This document shows, in pieces, positions 1 through 14,899 of a DNA stretch of 55,731 bases. The position numbers and the translations under genes were made by a program. The notes under the pieces were generated by a model. The model worked only from the letters and a program-made list of their open reading frames with translations. It was not told the origin of the DNA and did no database searches. This stretch comes from Halothiobacillus sp. (lineage in GTDB: Bacteria > Pseudomonadota > Gammaproteobacteria > Halothiobacillales > Halothiobacillaceae): NCBI GenBank assembly GCA_011389965.1, contig JAABTF010000012.1, positions 1-55,731 of the forward strand, given 5' to 3'. Positions within the stretch are counted from its first letter, which is position 1; each line of letters opens with the position of its first letter.

Positions 1-45
1 CCCGAATAACCAACTGTCCAGCCGCGGCTGGCAGGTGAGTCGAAC

Positions 46-3000
46 ATGCCAAAAAGAAACGACATCCAGAGTGTATTGATCATCGGGGCCGGGCCCATCG
101 TCATTGGCCAGGCCTGTGAGTTCGACTATTCCGGTGCCCAGGCCTGCAAGGCGCTGCGTGAGGAAGGCCTGCGCGTCATCCTGATCAACTCGAACCCCGC
201 CACGATCATGACCGACCCGGAAATGGCCGATGCGACCTACATCGAGCCGATCACCTGGGAGGCAGTCAGCGCCATCATCGAAAAGGAACGCCCCGACGCG
301 GTGTTGCCTACCATGGGGGGGCAGACCGCACTCAACTGTGCCCTGGATCTGCACCGTCACGGCGTCCTGGAGTCGTTCGATTGCGAGTTGATCGGTGCCA
401 GTGAAGACGCCATCGACATGGCCGAAGACCGCGAACGGTTCAAAGACGCAATGGCCGACATCGGGCTGTCCACTCCGGCATCCACCGTCGTGCACACCTT
501 TGAAGGGGCGCTGGCCGCCCAGGCGGATATTGGCTTTCCCGCCATCATCCGCCCGTCGTTCACCATGGGGGGAACCGGCGGCGGCATCGCCTACAACCGT
601 GAAGAATACGAGGAGCTGGTCCGCCGCGGTCTCGACCTGTCACCGACCAACGAACTGTTGATCGAGCAATCCGTGCTTGGTTGGAAGGAATACGAGATGG
701 AGGTCGTTCGGGACAAGAACGACAATTGCATCATCATCTGCTCGATCGAGAATCTCGATCCGATGGGCGTGCATACGGGCGACTCGATCACGGTGGCGCC
801 GGCGCAGACCTTGACGGACAAGGAATACCAGATCATGCGCAACGCCTCCCTGGCAGTACTGCGCAAGATCGGTGTGGAAACCGGCGGCTCGAACGTACAG
901 TTCGCGGTCAACCCGGAAAACGGCGACATGATCGTGATCGAGATGAATCCGCGCGTGTCGCGTTCATCGGCGCTGGCATCCAAGGCAACCGGCTTTCCCA
1001 TTGCCAAGGTCGCGGCCAAGCTCGCTATCGGTTACACCCTCGACGAGCTCAAGAACGACATCACCAGCGGTGCGACGCCGGCCTCTTTCGAGCCGACCAT
1101 CGATTACGTCGTAACCAAGATTCCGCGCTTCACATTCGAGAAGTTCCCCGCGGCTAATGACCGGCTGACTACTCAGATGAAGTCGGTCGGTGAAGTCATG
1201 TCCATTGGCCGCACCTTCCCCGAATCCTTGCAGAAAGGTTTGCGTGGGCTGGAGATCGGTCGGGACGGGCTCGATGAGGTGCTGGAGGGCAACCTCTCGG
1301 ACGACGATATCGAGGACCGACTGGTTCGCGAGCTACACTCCCCGGGTCCCGACCGTCTCTGGTATGTGGCAGAGGCGTTCCGTCACGGTTTCGACCTCGA
1401 GCGGATATTCGGCCACTCGTTCATCGATCCCTGGTTCCTGCGCCAGATTGAATACCTGGTGGGAACCGAAGAAGCCCTGCGCGGCCGGCACCTGAAGCAG
1501 ATCGGCTCGACGGAGATGTACCAGACCAAGCGGCTGGGCTTCTCGGATGCCCGTCTGGCCAAGCTGCTCGACGAGACAGAGAGCACCGTGCGGACTCACC
1601 GGCATGCACTCGGGGTCCGTCCGGTATACAAGCGCGTCGATACCTGTGCCGCAGAATTCCCGACCTCGACGGCCTACATGTACTCCACCTATGAGCCGTT
1701 CTGCGAGGCCGAGCCGACCAATCGTGACAAGATCATGATTCTCGGCGGCGGGCCCAACCGCATCGGGCAGGGGATCGAGTTCGACTACTGCTGCGTCCAT
1801 GCTGCGTTGGCGCTGCGTGACGACGGCTACGAGACCATCATGGTCAACTGCAACCCCGAGACCGTCTCCACGGACTACGATATCTCCGACCGGCTTTACT
1901 TCGAATCGCTCACCCTCGAGGACGTGCTCGAGATCATCGAGATCGAGCAACCTCGCGGTGTGGTGGTACAATTCGGCGGCCAGACGCCGCTGAAGCTGGC
2001 TCGCGACCTGGAGAAGGCCGGGGCGCCGATCATCGGCACCACGCCCGATGCCATCGACCGGGCAGAGGACCGCGAGCGATTCCAGGACATGATCCACAAG
2101 CTGGATCTTATGCAGCCCCCCAACCGCACCGCTAAATCGGCCGACCAGGCGATACACCTGGCCGCCGAGATCGGCTATCCGCTGGTGGTGCGTCCGTCCT
2201 ACGTACTGGGCGGTCGGGCCATGGAGATCGTTCACGACGAGGAAGGTCTCAAGCGTTACATCCGTGACGCGGTGAAGGTCTCCAACGAGTCCCCCGTCTT
2301 GCTGGACCGGTTCCTCGACGATGCCACCGAGATGGACATCGATGCTGTCTGCGATGGCGAGGACGTGGTCATCGGCGGTCTGATGGAGCATATCGAGATG
2401 GCCGGCGTGCACTCCGGTGACTCGGCCTGTTCGCTGCCGCCGTATACCGTGGCGCGGGACGTGCAGGATCGGGTCCGGGTGCAGATCAAGGCGATGGCCC
2501 GCGAACTCAACGTTATCGGCCTGATGAACACCCAGGTGGCCATCCAGGGCGATGACATCTACATCATCGAGGTGAATCCGCGCGCTTCACGCACGGTGCC
2601 TTTCGTTTCCAAGGCGGTGGGTATCCCCTTGGCACAGGTGGCGGCACGTACCATGGCAGGCGTTAGCCTCGAGCGCCAAGGGATCACCCGCGAGCGTATT
2701 CCGCCGTTCTATTCGGTCAAGGAAGCGGTGTTCCCCTTTATCAAGTTCGCGGGCGTGGATCCGCTCTTGGGCCCCGAGATGAAGTCCACCGGTGAGGTAA
2801 TGGGGGTCGGGCGCGAATTCGGCGAGGCCTTCGCCAAGGCCCAGGCCGGTGCCAGCAATTCCCTGCCGCTGCAGGGCACAGCCTTCGTTTCGGTGCGCAA
2901 GCAGGATTACAGCGCGGTGATCCCGGTGGCCAAGGCACTGGTTGAATGGGGCTTTTCGCTTGTGGCCACGCGCGGTACCGCCAAATTCCTCAACGAGAAA

Positions 3001-3279
3001 GGCCTGTCGGTGACCGCGGTCAACAAGGTCACTGAAGGGCGTCCCAATGTCGTCGACATGATCAAAAACAAGGACATAGCGTTGATTGTCAACACGACTT
3101 CAAACAGTCAGCAGTCGCGGAGCGACTCCTACGAAATCCGCCGCGAGGCACTGCACTACCGGATTCCGTACTTCACGACACTGGCCGGTGCGGATGCAAT
3201 GGCGCTGGCACTGAAATATCTGCACCAGCCGGTGACGGTCAACCGGCTGCAGGACCTGCATCAGGAGTGTGTTTCATGA
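46..3279 (+). CDS. carB: Carbamoyl-phosphate synthase large subunit
   Basis: Makes carbamoyl phosphate from bicarbonate, ATP and the ammonia channelled from CarA, feeding arginine and pyrimidine synthesis. At 1077 aa it has the usual family length and shows the internal duplication: [17 protein letters not shown] opens the first half and [15 protein letters not shown] the second. Each half has an ATP-grasp core ([12 protein letters not shown] in the first, [14 protein letters not shown] in the second). The last ~140 residues form the MGS-like allosteric domain ([10 protein letters not shown], then LIVNTT). An AGGTGA Shine-Dalgarno precedes the ATG. Its stop overlaps the greA start as ATGA, so the two are probably translationally coupled. 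carA is expected just upstream, outside the window. Identity is secure. Confidence 0.98.
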   Translation: MPKRNDIQSVLIIGAGPIVIGQACEFDYSGAQACKALREEGLRVILINSNPATIMTDPEMADATYIEPITWEAVSAIIEKERPDAVLPTMGGQTALNCALDLHRHGVLESFDCELIGASEDAIDMAEDRERFKDAMADIGLSTPASTVVHTFEGALAAQADIGFPAIIRPSFTMGGTGGGIAYNREEYEELVRRGLDLSPTNELLIEQSVLGWKEYEMEVVRDKNDNCIIICSIENLDPMGVHTGDSITVAPAQTLTDKEYQIMRNASLAVLRKIGVETGGSNVQFAVNPENGDMIVIEMNPRVSRSSALASKATGFPIAKVAAKLAIGYTLDELKNDITSGATPASFEPTIDYVVTKIPRFTFEKFPAANDRLTTQMKSVGEVMSIGRTFPESLQKGLRGLEIGRDGLDEVLEGNLSDDDIEDRLVRELHSPGPDRLWYVAEAFRHGFDLERIFGHSFIDPWFLRQIEYLVGTEEALRGRHLKQIGSTEMYQTKRLGFSDARLAKLLDETESTVRTHRHALGVRPVYKRVDTCAAEFPTSTAYMYSTYEPFCEAEPTNRDKIMILGGGPNRIGQGIEFDYCCVHAALALRDDGYETIMVNCNPETVSTDYDISDRLYFESLTLEDVLEIIEIEQPRGVVVQFGGQTPLKLARDLEKAGAPIIGTTPDAIDRAEDRERFQDMIHKLDLMQPPNRTAKSADQAIHLAAEIGYPLVVRPSYVLGGRAMEIVHDEEGLKRYIRDAVKVSNESPVLLDRFLDDATEMDIDAVCDGEDVVIGGLMEHIEMAGVHSGDSACSLPPYTVARDVQDRVRVQIKAMARELNVIGLMNTQVAIQGDDIYIIEVNPRASRTVPFVSKAVGIPLAQVAARTMAGVSLERQGITRERIPPFYSVKEAVFPFIKFAGVDPLLGPEMKSTGEVMGVGREFGEAFAKAQAGASNSLPLQGTAFVSVRKQDYSAVIPVAKALVEWGFSLVATRGTAKFLNEKGLSVTAVNKVTEGRPNVVDMIKNKDIALIVNTTSNSQQSRSDSYEIRREALHYRIPYFTTLAGADAMALALKYLHQPVTVNRLQDLHQECVS

Positions 3280-3758
3280 AGCAAACACCCATGACAGCGG
3301 CCGGCGCGGCCGCACTCGAGGAAGAACTCAAACGCTTGCGGAGCGTGGAACGTCCGCGGATCATCCAGGCGATCGCGGAGGCACGCGAGCTGGGCGATCT
3401 CAAGGAGAACGCGGAATATCATGCAGCGCGGGAAGAGCAGGGCTTCATCGAAGGCCGGATCAAGGAGATCGAGGCCAAGCTTTCGCACGCCCAAATCATC
3501 GATGTCACCCGCATGCCGCCGGGAGACAAGGTGATCTTCGGCGCAACCGTGGAATTGCTTGATCTGGATACGGACGACGAAATCCGCTACAAGATCGTCG
3601 GGGACGACGAAGCCGATATCAAGCAAAACCTGATCTCGATCCATTCGCCAATGGCCCGGGCGCTGATCGGCAAGTCTGTCGGCGATGAGGTCACTTTCAC
3701 TCCGCCCGGCGGCAACACCCGCACCTTCGAAATCGTCGAAGTCGAATACATCGCGTAG
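3276..3758 (+). CDS. greA: Transcription elongation factor GreA
   Basis: Rescues backtracked RNA polymerase by stimulating cleavage of the nascent transcript. The 160-residue product has the N-terminal coiled-coil finger with the acidic tip region ([15 protein letters not shown]) and the C-terminal FKBP-like domain ([15 protein letters not shown]). I chose the ATG at 3276 rather than a GTG at 3267 because it begins MKQTPMT, which aligns with the E. coli GreA start, has AGGAG 8 bases upstream, and overlaps the carB stop as ATGA. carB-greA adjacency is common in gammaproteobacteria. A hairpin follows the stop codon. Confidence 0.97.
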   Translation: MKQTPMTAAGAAALEEELKRLRSVERPRIIQAIAEARELGDLKENAEYHAAREEQGFIEGRIKEIEAKLSHAQIIDVTRMPPGDKVIFGATVELLDLDTDDEIRYKIVGDDEADIKQNLISIHSPMARALIGKSVGDEVTFTPPGGNTRTFEIVEVEYIA

Positions 3759-3767
3759 CGTTGCAGC

Positions 3768-5368
<1,601 letters not shown>

Positions 5369-5400
5369 TCTTGGCCTCGACGGGCTCTCCATAGTCGACA

Positions 5401-5438
5401 AAGAAAACCCGCTCAGCGAACGCCGAGCGGGTTTTCTT
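5401..5438. terminator. Bidirectional terminator between ACP and ferredoxin genes
   Basis: A perfect 14-bp inverted repeat (5401-5414 with 5425-5438) contains GCGGGTTTTCTT on the plus strand and its mirror on the minus strand. It sits between convergent genes and can end transcription from both sides. Confidence 0.9.
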
Positions 5439-5491
5439 GTGTGAACCGATTCCGATCACCCGCTCGAAGGAGGGCAATCAGCTGGGGCCGA

Positions 5492-6347
<856 letters not shown>

Positions 6348-6369
6348 GAGATTTCCTAGGTGGATGGGG

Positions 6370-7155
6370 TCACGACAGGATCATGTGCAGGCCGAGGCCA
6401 AACAGCACGATCGAGAAAATTCGCTTGAGCGTGGTCGCCGGAAGTACCTGCGCCAGTTTGGCTCCGAGCGGCGCGAATAGTACAGAGAACAAGGCGATAC
6501 CCGCGAGAGCCGGGAGGTAGACATAGCCCGCACTCATTGGCGGCAGGCCCTGTGTCGACCATCCCGAGACAATATAGCCGATCGCACCGAACAAGGCGGT
6601 CGGCAGCCCGAGCGACGCGCTGGTGGCGATGGCGTTGCGTGCGGTGACGTTGCAGTAGAGGAAAAACGGGGTGGTCATGGCTCCGCCCCCCATGCCCATG
6701 ATCGAGGCGATCGCACCGAAGCTCGTAGATACGCCCGTTAGGGGGAGAATGCCGGGAAGCTGGCGAGCCGCTGGCGGCTGACGACCGAACGCCATCTGCG
6801 CGGCGACCAGGATCTCGAGCACCCCGAATACGATCTTGAGCACTCCGCCGGGCAGGTGGTGTGCCACGGTCGAACCGACGATGGCACCGAGCACCATCCC
6901 CGGTGCGAAGCGGGCGAACACGCCCCACAGCACACCGCCGTGGCGGTTATGGCTGTAAACGGAAGTCATCGAAGCGAAGACGATCGCCGCCAAAGAGGTG
7001 CCGATCGCCACATGGACGAGGTGCTCGCCGGTGATGCCGATCGTGGGGAAGATCAGCAACAGGACAGGCACCATGATCAGCCCGCCGCCAATGCCGAGCA
7101 GGCCGGCGGCGAGCCCGCCGACCATTCCCAGCATCGCGAACAGAACATATTCCAC
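6370..7155 (-). CDS. TSUP (TauE/SafE) family membrane permease
   Basis: A 261-residue integral membrane protein with about eight hydrophobic segments. Glycine-rich repeats typical of the TSUP family occur in both halves: LAAGLLGIGGGLIMVP near the N-terminus and FGAIASIMGMGGGAMTTP at mid-protein. Family members move small anions such as sulfite, sulfoacetate or other organic acids across the inner membrane; the substrate cannot be read from this sequence. It lies 32 bases after lpdA on the same strand, so it may be co-transcribed with pyruvate dehydrogenase genes. A sulfur-related substrate is possible but unproven. Confidence 0.9.
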   Translation of the reverse strand: MEYVLFAMLGMVGGLAAGLLGIGGGLIMVPVLLLIFPTIGITGEHLVHVAIGTSLAAIVFASMTSVYSHNRHGGVLWGVFARFAPGMVLGAIVGSTVAHHLPGGVLKIVFGVLEILVAAQMAFGRQPPAARQLPGILPLTGVSTSFGAIASIMGMGGGAMTTPFFLYCNVTARNAIATSASLGLPTALFGAIGYIVSGWSTQGLPPMSAGYVYLPALAGIALFSVLFAPLGAKLAQVLPATTLKRIFSIVLFGLGLHMILS

Positions 7156-7187
7156 TCGCTAACCCCCTCGAGCGATCGGTAAATGGA

Positions 7188-8957
7188 TCAGCGCTTTTTC
7201 GGCGGCATCAGATCCGTGATCGTTCCCTCCGCCATCTCGGCGGCGAAGCCCAAGGTCTCGGACAGGGTGGGGTGCGGATGGATCGTCAGGCCGATATCGG
7301 CCATGTCGGCCCCCATCTCGATGCCCAGCATGGCCTCGGCGATCAGCTCACCCGCGTTCGGGCCGACGATGCCGGCTCCGAGCAGGCGATGGGTCTTCTT
7401 GCAGAACAGGGCCTTGGTCAGCCCCTCATCACGGCCGAGACTCAACGAGCGCCCGGAAGCGGCCCAGGGGAACGCGCCTTTCTCGTACTCGACGCCTTCG
7501 GCCTTGAGCTCGTCCTCGGTCTTGCCCGTCCAGGCCACTTCCGGGTCGGTGTAGGCAACACTCGGGATGCCCATCGGCGTGAAGGCCGAGGGAAGGCCGC
7601 AGATGACCTCGGCGGCTACCTTGCCCTCGTGCGCTGCTTTGTGGGCCAGCATGGGCTGTCCCACCACGTCCCCAATGGCGTGGATATGTTCCACGTTGGT
7701 GCGCATGCGATCGTCGACCGCGACGAAACCAGAGTCATCGACGCTCACGCCCGCCTTGTCCGCATCGATTTTTTTGCCGTTCGGCGACCGACCGACGGCA
7801 ACAAGAATGCGATCGAATACAGCGGTTTCCGGCGTTTTCTTCCCTTCGAAGGTGACGTGGAGCCCATCGTCCTTGGCCTCGACGTTCGTCACCTTCGCCC
7901 CCAGGAATATGTCCTGGTAGCGCTTCTTGAGGATCTTGAGCAGGGGGCGGGTCAGATCCTTGTCTGCACCGGGGATGATGGTTTCGCCCAGTTCCACGAT
8001 GGATACTTCCGCTCCAAGGGCGTCGTAGACCTGGGCCATTTCCAGCCCGATGATCCCGCCGCCGATGACCAGCATGCGCTTCGGGATTTCCTCGAGCTCG
8101 AGCGCATCGGTGGAGTCCATGACGCGGGGATCGTCGTGGGGGATGAACGGTAGTTTCACCGGCTGCGAGCCGGCCGCGATGATCGAGTGGTCGAAACGTA
8201 CCAGGGCTTCCTTGCCGTCGTCATCGGTCACTGCGATATGCGTCGGATCGACGAATCGACCAAAGCCCCGCACGATGGTCACCTTGCGTTGCTTGGCCAG
8301 TGCCTCCAGCCCACCGGTGAGCTTCTTGATCGTCTGATCCTTGAAGCCGCGCAGTTTGTCGAGGTCGATTTCCGGCTCGGCAAAGGTCACGCCGTGCGCG
8401 CCCATGGAGCGTGTTTCGTTCAACACCTCCGAGACGTGCAATAGCGCCTTGGAGGGGATGCAACCGACGTTCAAACAGACGCCGCCGATCACCGGGTACC
8501 GCTCGATCATGACGACCGACTTGCCCAGATCCGCGGCACGGAATGCCGCGGCATAACCCCCGGGGCCGGATCCCAGCACGCAGATATCGCATTCGACATC
8601 CGCCTTCTGGTCGGTCGAGGCCGCGGCGGCCGGTGACGATTCAGTCTGGCTCTTGTCGTCTGGTGATTCGGCGGATTCTGTCTTTGCTGTCTCGTCCTTT
8701 TCACCGTCACCGCCATTTTCCGCCGGCTCGTACTTGGCGATCGGCTTGCCGGTGCTGATCTTGTCGCCCACGCTCACCAGCACCTCGGTAATCTTTCCGG
8801 CCGCGGGGGAGGGGATCTCCATGGTCGCCTTGTCGGTTTCCAAGGTGATTAGGGAGTCTTCCTTTTCGACGGTGTCACCGGCCTCGACCAGGACCTCGAG
8901 GATTTCGACTTCGTCGAAATTGCCGATATCGGGGAGGTTGATTGTCTCGGTGGTCAT
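7188..8957 (-). CDS. lpdA: Dihydrolipoamide dehydrogenase with N-terminal lipoyl domain
   Basis: E3 of pyruvate dehydrogenase: reoxidises dihydrolipoamide with NAD+ through FAD and a redox disulfide. The 589 residues split into a lipoyl domain (~1-80, lipoylated Lys in LETDKATMEIPSP), an acidic Ala/Ser/Glu-rich linker (~80-125) and the flavoenzyme. The latter shows GSGPGGYAAAFRAA, the active-site disulfide GGVCLNVGCIPSKAL and the C-terminal HPHPTLSET base. The extra lipoyl domain adds ~110 residues over E. coli Lpd; such fused E3s are known in several proteobacteria. It starts 7 bases after aceF and is surely in the same operon. Confidence 0.97.
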   Translation of the reverse strand: MTTETINLPDIGNFDEVEILEVLVEAGDTVEKEDSLITLETDKATMEIPSPAAGKITEVLVSVGDKISTGKPIAKYEPAENGGDGEKDETAKTESAESPDDKSQTESSPAAAASTDQKADVECDICVLGSGPGGYAAAFRAADLGKSVVMIERYPVIGGVCLNVGCIPSKALLHVSEVLNETRSMGAHGVTFAEPEIDLDKLRGFKDQTIKKLTGGLEALAKQRKVTIVRGFGRFVDPTHIAVTDDDGKEALVRFDHSIIAAGSQPVKLPFIPHDDPRVMDSTDALELEEIPKRMLVIGGGIIGLEMAQVYDALGAEVSIVELGETIIPGADKDLTRPLLKILKKRYQDIFLGAKVTNVEAKDDGLHVTFEGKKTPETAVFDRILVAVGRSPNGKKIDADKAGVSVDDSGFVAVDDRMRTNVEHIHAIGDVVGQPMLAHKAAHEGKVAAEVICGLPSAFTPMGIPSVAYTDPEVAWTGKTEDELKAEGVEYEKGAFPWAASGRSLSLGRDEGLTKALFCKKTHRLLGAGIVGPNAGELIAEAMLGIEMGADMADIGLTIHPHPTLSETLGFAAEMAEGTITDLMPPKKR

Positions 8958-8964
8958 GGATACC

Positions 8965-10326
8965 TCAGAGCATCAGTTCGCGAAGGTCGGTGAGAGTCCG
9001 CGAGAGCGTCGTCATGAAACGTGCGCCCTCGGCCCCGTCGATTACGCGGTGGTCGTAAGAAAGGGCCAACGGCAGCATCATGCGGGGAACGAATTCCGAT
9101 CCGTCCCATACCGGCTGCATGCTGGCCTTGGAGACGCCGAGGATGCCGACTTCGGGACCGTTGACGATCGGCGTGAACTGCGTCCCGCCGATGCCGCCGA
9201 GGCTGGAAATCGAGAAGGTTCCGCCGGACAAGTCCGCGCCGGTGAGCTTGCCGTCACGAGCGCGCGAGGAGATGTCCATCAACTCTTCGGAGAGTTCGAA
9301 GACACCCTTCTTGTCAACATCACGAACCACCGGGACCAACAGGCCGTTGGGGGTGTCCACGGCCACGCCGAGGTTGATGTATTTCTTGAGGATGAGGTTT
9401 TCGCCGTCAGGCGCCATGGAGGCGTTCATGTTGGGGAATTCGCCCAGCACGTGCGCCACCGCCTTCATGATGAACACCAGTGGCGTCATCTTGATGCCCA
9501 TCTTCTCGGCACGCGGCTTGAGCGACTTGCGGAAGGCGTCCATCTCGGTGATGTCGGCCTCGTCGAACTGCGTGACGTGCGGGATGTTGAGCCAGGCGGT
9601 CGACAGGTGCTTCCCGGAAAGCTTCTTGATTCGCGAAAGAGGTTTCTGCTCCGTTTCGCCGAACTGCGAAAAGTCGATCTCAGGCAATGGCGGAATGCCG
9701 CCCCCGGGGGTAGCGCCGCCCTTGGACGTGCCTTCCATTACCTTCTTGATCGCGCCTTCGACATCTTCCTGCAGGATGCGACCCTTCGGCCCGGTGCCGG
9801 TGACATTGGCTAGGTCCACCCCGAGCTTGCGAGCGAAAAGCCGTACCGACGGGCTGGCGTGAAACTTCGCGCCACCGGGCTGGGCGTTGACCGGCGCAGG
9901 CTGGCCACCCCCGCCAGCCGTGCCGGTCGCGGGCGGTGTTTCGGTGCTCTCGGCCGAGGAAGGGGACTGCGTCGATGCTTCCGACTTTGACTCCTCGGCA
10001 GACGACTGCTCGCCAGACGGCTCCTCTGCGGGGGCCTCCTGCTGGCTCTCTGCGGCCGACGATTTGCCAGCCTCGTCCTCCTGGTCTTCCTCGGCGTCGA
10101 TTTCGGCGATGAGGTCGCCCTTGTTGAGATTGTCGTCGTTCTTGACCAGAACCTTGGTGATCTCGCCCGTGTAGGGACTGGGGATCTCCATCGTGGCCTT
10201 GTCGGACTCCAGCGTGATCAGCGAGTCTTCCTTTTCGACCCGGTCGCCGGGCGAGACCAGTACCTCGATCACGGGTGTGTTCTCGTAGTTGCCGATGTCG
10301 GGGAGGGTGATCGACTTGATGGCCAT
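8965..10326 (-). CDS. aceF: Pyruvate dehydrogenase E2, dihydrolipoyl acetyltransferase
   Basis: Core subunit that transfers the acetyl group from E1 to CoA. The 453-residue protein has one lipoyl domain (LESDKATMEIPSP, residues ~1-80), a long Ala/Glu/Ser-rich flexible linker, a peripheral-subunit-binding domain (ASPSVRLFARKLGVDL then GPKGRILQEDV) and the acetyltransferase core ending with the catalytic SYDHRVIDGAEGARF. E. coli AceF has three lipoyl domains; here a second lipoyl copy is supplied by LpdA. I chose MAIKSITLPD as the start, removing a 13-residue upstream extension. A perfect hairpin separates it from aceE. Confidence 0.97.
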   Translation of the reverse strand: MAIKSITLPDIGNYENTPVIEVLVSPGDRVEKEDSLITLESDKATMEIPSPYTGEITKVLVKNDDNLNKGDLIAEIDAEEDQEDEAGKSSAAESQQEAPAEEPSGEQSSAEESKSEASTQSPSSAESTETPPATGTAGGGGQPAPVNAQPGGAKFHASPSVRLFARKLGVDLANVTGTGPKGRILQEDVEGAIKKVMEGTSKGGATPGGGIPPLPEIDFSQFGETEQKPLSRIKKLSGKHLSTAWLNIPHVTQFDEADITEMDAFRKSLKPRAEKMGIKMTPLVFIMKAVAHVLGEFPNMNASMAPDGENLILKKYINLGVAVDTPNGLLVPVVRDVDKKGVFELSEELMDISSRARDGKLTGADLSGGTFSISSLGGIGGTQFTPIVNGPEVGILGVSKASMQPVWDGSEFVPRMMLPLALSYDHRVIDGAEGARFMTTLSRTLTDLRELML

Positions 10327-10403
10327 CAGCCTGTCTCCATGAAAGGTTGCATGCGTGCCCAGCACTTAACGGCGCGGGCATACGTATCAGATGAATCCAG
10401 TGA

Positions 10404-10427
10404 CCCGGCCGATGCCTTTCGGCCGGG
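10404..10427 (-). other. GC-rich hairpin in the aceE-aceF spacer
   Basis: CCCGGCCGA (10404-10412) pairs perfectly with TCGGCCGGG (10419-10427) around a 6-base loop. No T tract follows in the direction of aceF transcription, so it does not look like a full terminator. It may instead act as an RNA-processing or stability element. Confidence 0.6.
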
Positions 10428-10459
10428 AACGCGCGGGGGTGGCCCCCTTTGATCGCTCG

Positions 10460-13120
<2,661 letters not shown>

Positions 13121-13447
13121 AAGCACTCCTCAAAGCTGTCGTTAGGTGCTGCCGGAATCCGCCCAAGCCGCATCAGCATGGGCACGCAACGGTCGCACCG
13201 GACCAAAATTTGTGGGCCATTATGCGTGATTCCATCAACATTTCCTATGTTCCGTACCGAGGACGGCCCTTGGCAGACCCCATATGGGCGTGTCTTGAGT
13301 GCCCCACGCAGAGGGGTGGCCGAGGTCTTCGCGAGGATCGGGAAGAGATGATCTGGTGAATCGAAACCCCCTGTGCCCTGTGAACGACGGACTGTGTCTA
13401 TATAATGGATGGCGTTCGCGTACATTCAAATCAATTCAGGAGTTCTG
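13121..13447. promoter_or_regulatory. Divergent aceE / argG control region
   Basis: This 327-base gene-free stretch separates aceE (-) from argG (+). For argG there is a TATAAT at 13401-13406, about 40 bases before the start codon, within a TATATAAT run; the -35 is weak (around 13378-13383). For aceE a possible -10, CATAAT, reads on the minus strand at 13224-13219 with a poor -35. Just downstream in the aceE direction lies a nearly palindromic AT element at 13203-13215. No open reading frame here looks real. Confidence 0.5.
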
Positions 13448-14686
13448 ATGAGCAACCCTTCGGCCCCCAAGAAGAAGCTCGGTAAGGTGGTTTTGGCCTA
13501 CTCCGGCGGCCTGGACACCTCGGTCATCCTCAAGTGGCTGGAAGAGACCTATGACTGCGAGGTGGTGACCTTCACCGCGGACCTCGGACAGGGCGAGGAG
13601 CTTGAGCCGGCGCGCGAAAAGGCCGAAAAGATGGGGGTCAAGGAGATTTACATCGACGACGTGCGCGAGACGTTCGTCCGCGACTATGTCTTCCCGATGT
13701 TCCGGGCCAACGCTATCTATGAAGGTGAATACCTGCTGGGCACTTCGATCGCCCGTCCCCTGATCGCCAAGCGGTTGGTGGACATCGCGCGCGAGACGGG
13801 TGCCGATGCCGTGGCGCATGGGGCAACAGGCAAGGGTAACGATCAAGTGCGCTTCGAACTCAATGCCTACGCCCTCAACCCGGAGATTCAAGTAATCGCC
13901 CCGTGGCGCGAGTGGGACCTCAATTCCCGCGAGAAGTTGATGGATTACGCCAAGACTCGTGAAATCCCGGTCGACTTTGCTGCCGCCGGCAAGAAGTCGC
14001 CGTACTCCATGGACGCCAACCTGCTGCACATTTCTTACGAAGGCGGCAATCTCGAGGACCCTTGGTGGGAGCCAGAGGAAGACATGTGGCGCTGGTCGGT
14101 ATCCCCGGAAAGTGCTCCGGACGAGTCGACCGAGATCACCATCGGATTCGAGCAGGGTGATCCGGTCTCCATCAACGGCGAAAGGCTTTCCCCCGCCGCG
14201 CTGCTGCTCAAGCTGAACCAGTTGGGTGGCGCAAACGGCATCGGTCGCCTGGACATGGTGGAAAACCGCTACGTCGGCATGAAGTCGCGTGGTTGCTACG
14301 AGACTCCCGGCGGCACCATCCTTCTGAAGGCCCGCCGCGCGCTGGAATCGCTCACGCTCGACCGTGGCGAGGCACACATGAAGGACGAACTGATGCCGAA
14401 ATACGCCGAACTGGTATACAACGGCTATTGGTTTGCCCCGGAGCGCGAAATGCTGCAAAAGGCGATCGACGCCACCCAGGCCAACGTCAATGGCGATGTC
14501 CGTTTGCGGCTGTACAAGGGCAACGTCATCGTGGCCGGCCGCCAATCCGATGACAGCCTGTTTGACCCCGCCATCGCGACCTTCGAGGACGATGCCGGTG
14601 CATACGATCAGCGCGATGCCGAAGGGTTCATCAAACTCAACGCACTCCGGCTGCGCATCAGCGCCAAGGCCGGTCGGCGCGACTGA
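13448..14686 (+). CDS. argG: Argininosuccinate synthase
   Basis: Condenses citrulline and aspartate using ATP in arginine synthesis. At 412 residues it matches the ~400-residue bacterial type. The N-terminal ATP pyrophosphatase loop is [16 protein letters not shown]. Further family blocks are [34 protein letters not shown] and [15 protein letters not shown] chose the ATG at 13448 ([15 protein letters not shown]) because AGGAG precedes it at the right distance; an in-frame upstream ATG would add 13 unrelated residues. It may be functionally linked to carB at the start of the window, which supplies carbamoyl phosphate to the arginine pathway. Confidence 0.98.
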   Translation: MSNPSAPKKKLGKVVLAYSGGLDTSVILKWLEETYDCEVVTFTADLGQGEELEPAREKAEKMGVKEIYIDDVRETFVRDYVFPMFRANAIYEGEYLLGTSIARPLIAKRLVDIARETGADAVAHGATGKGNDQVRFELNAYALNPEIQVIAPWREWDLNSREKLMDYAKTREIPVDFAAAGKKSPYSMDANLLHISYEGGNLEDPWWEPEEDMWRWSVSPESAPDESTEITIGFEQGDPVSINGERLSPAALLLKLNQLGGANGIGRLDMVENRYVGMKSRGCYETPGGTILLKARRALESLTLDRGEAHMKDELMPKYAELVYNGYWFAPEREMLQKAIDATQANVNGDVRLRLYKGNVIVAGRQSDDSLFDPAIATFEDDAGAYDQRDAEGFIKLNALRLRISAKAGRRD

Positions 14687-14815
14687 ATCGGCCAACCTGG
14701 CTGATGGAGTGGAACGGTCCAGGAGGCGACAGGATGTCGATCTGCTAACGTGACTGTTAACTCTGAACCCTCGGACCAGATAATCGCCAGGTTTTTCCCC
14801 CGGTTGCCGGGACAG

Positions 14816-14845
14816 CCCGGGAGAGACCCGGGAGAGACCCGGGAG
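14816..14845. repeat. Tandem 11-bp repeat, CCCGGGAGAGA x 2.7
   Basis: Units at 14816-14826 and 14827-14837 are identical, followed by a partial copy at 14838-14845. Each contains the palindrome CCCGGG. The array lies ~55 bases before the c-di-GMP gene, in a 213-base gap after argG. Confidence 0.9.
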
Positions 14846-14899
14846 TTTCGCGCGACCTTGCGGACTAGGCTGCCATGAGCAAGACAAGGACGACTCCAT

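Noticed and set aside
1-45. End of carA at the left edge
   Set aside because: CCCGAATAA could be the last codons of carA, but nine bases cannot support a gene call.
14811-14850. CRISPR array
   Set aside because: The repeats are 11 bp head-to-tail without spacers.
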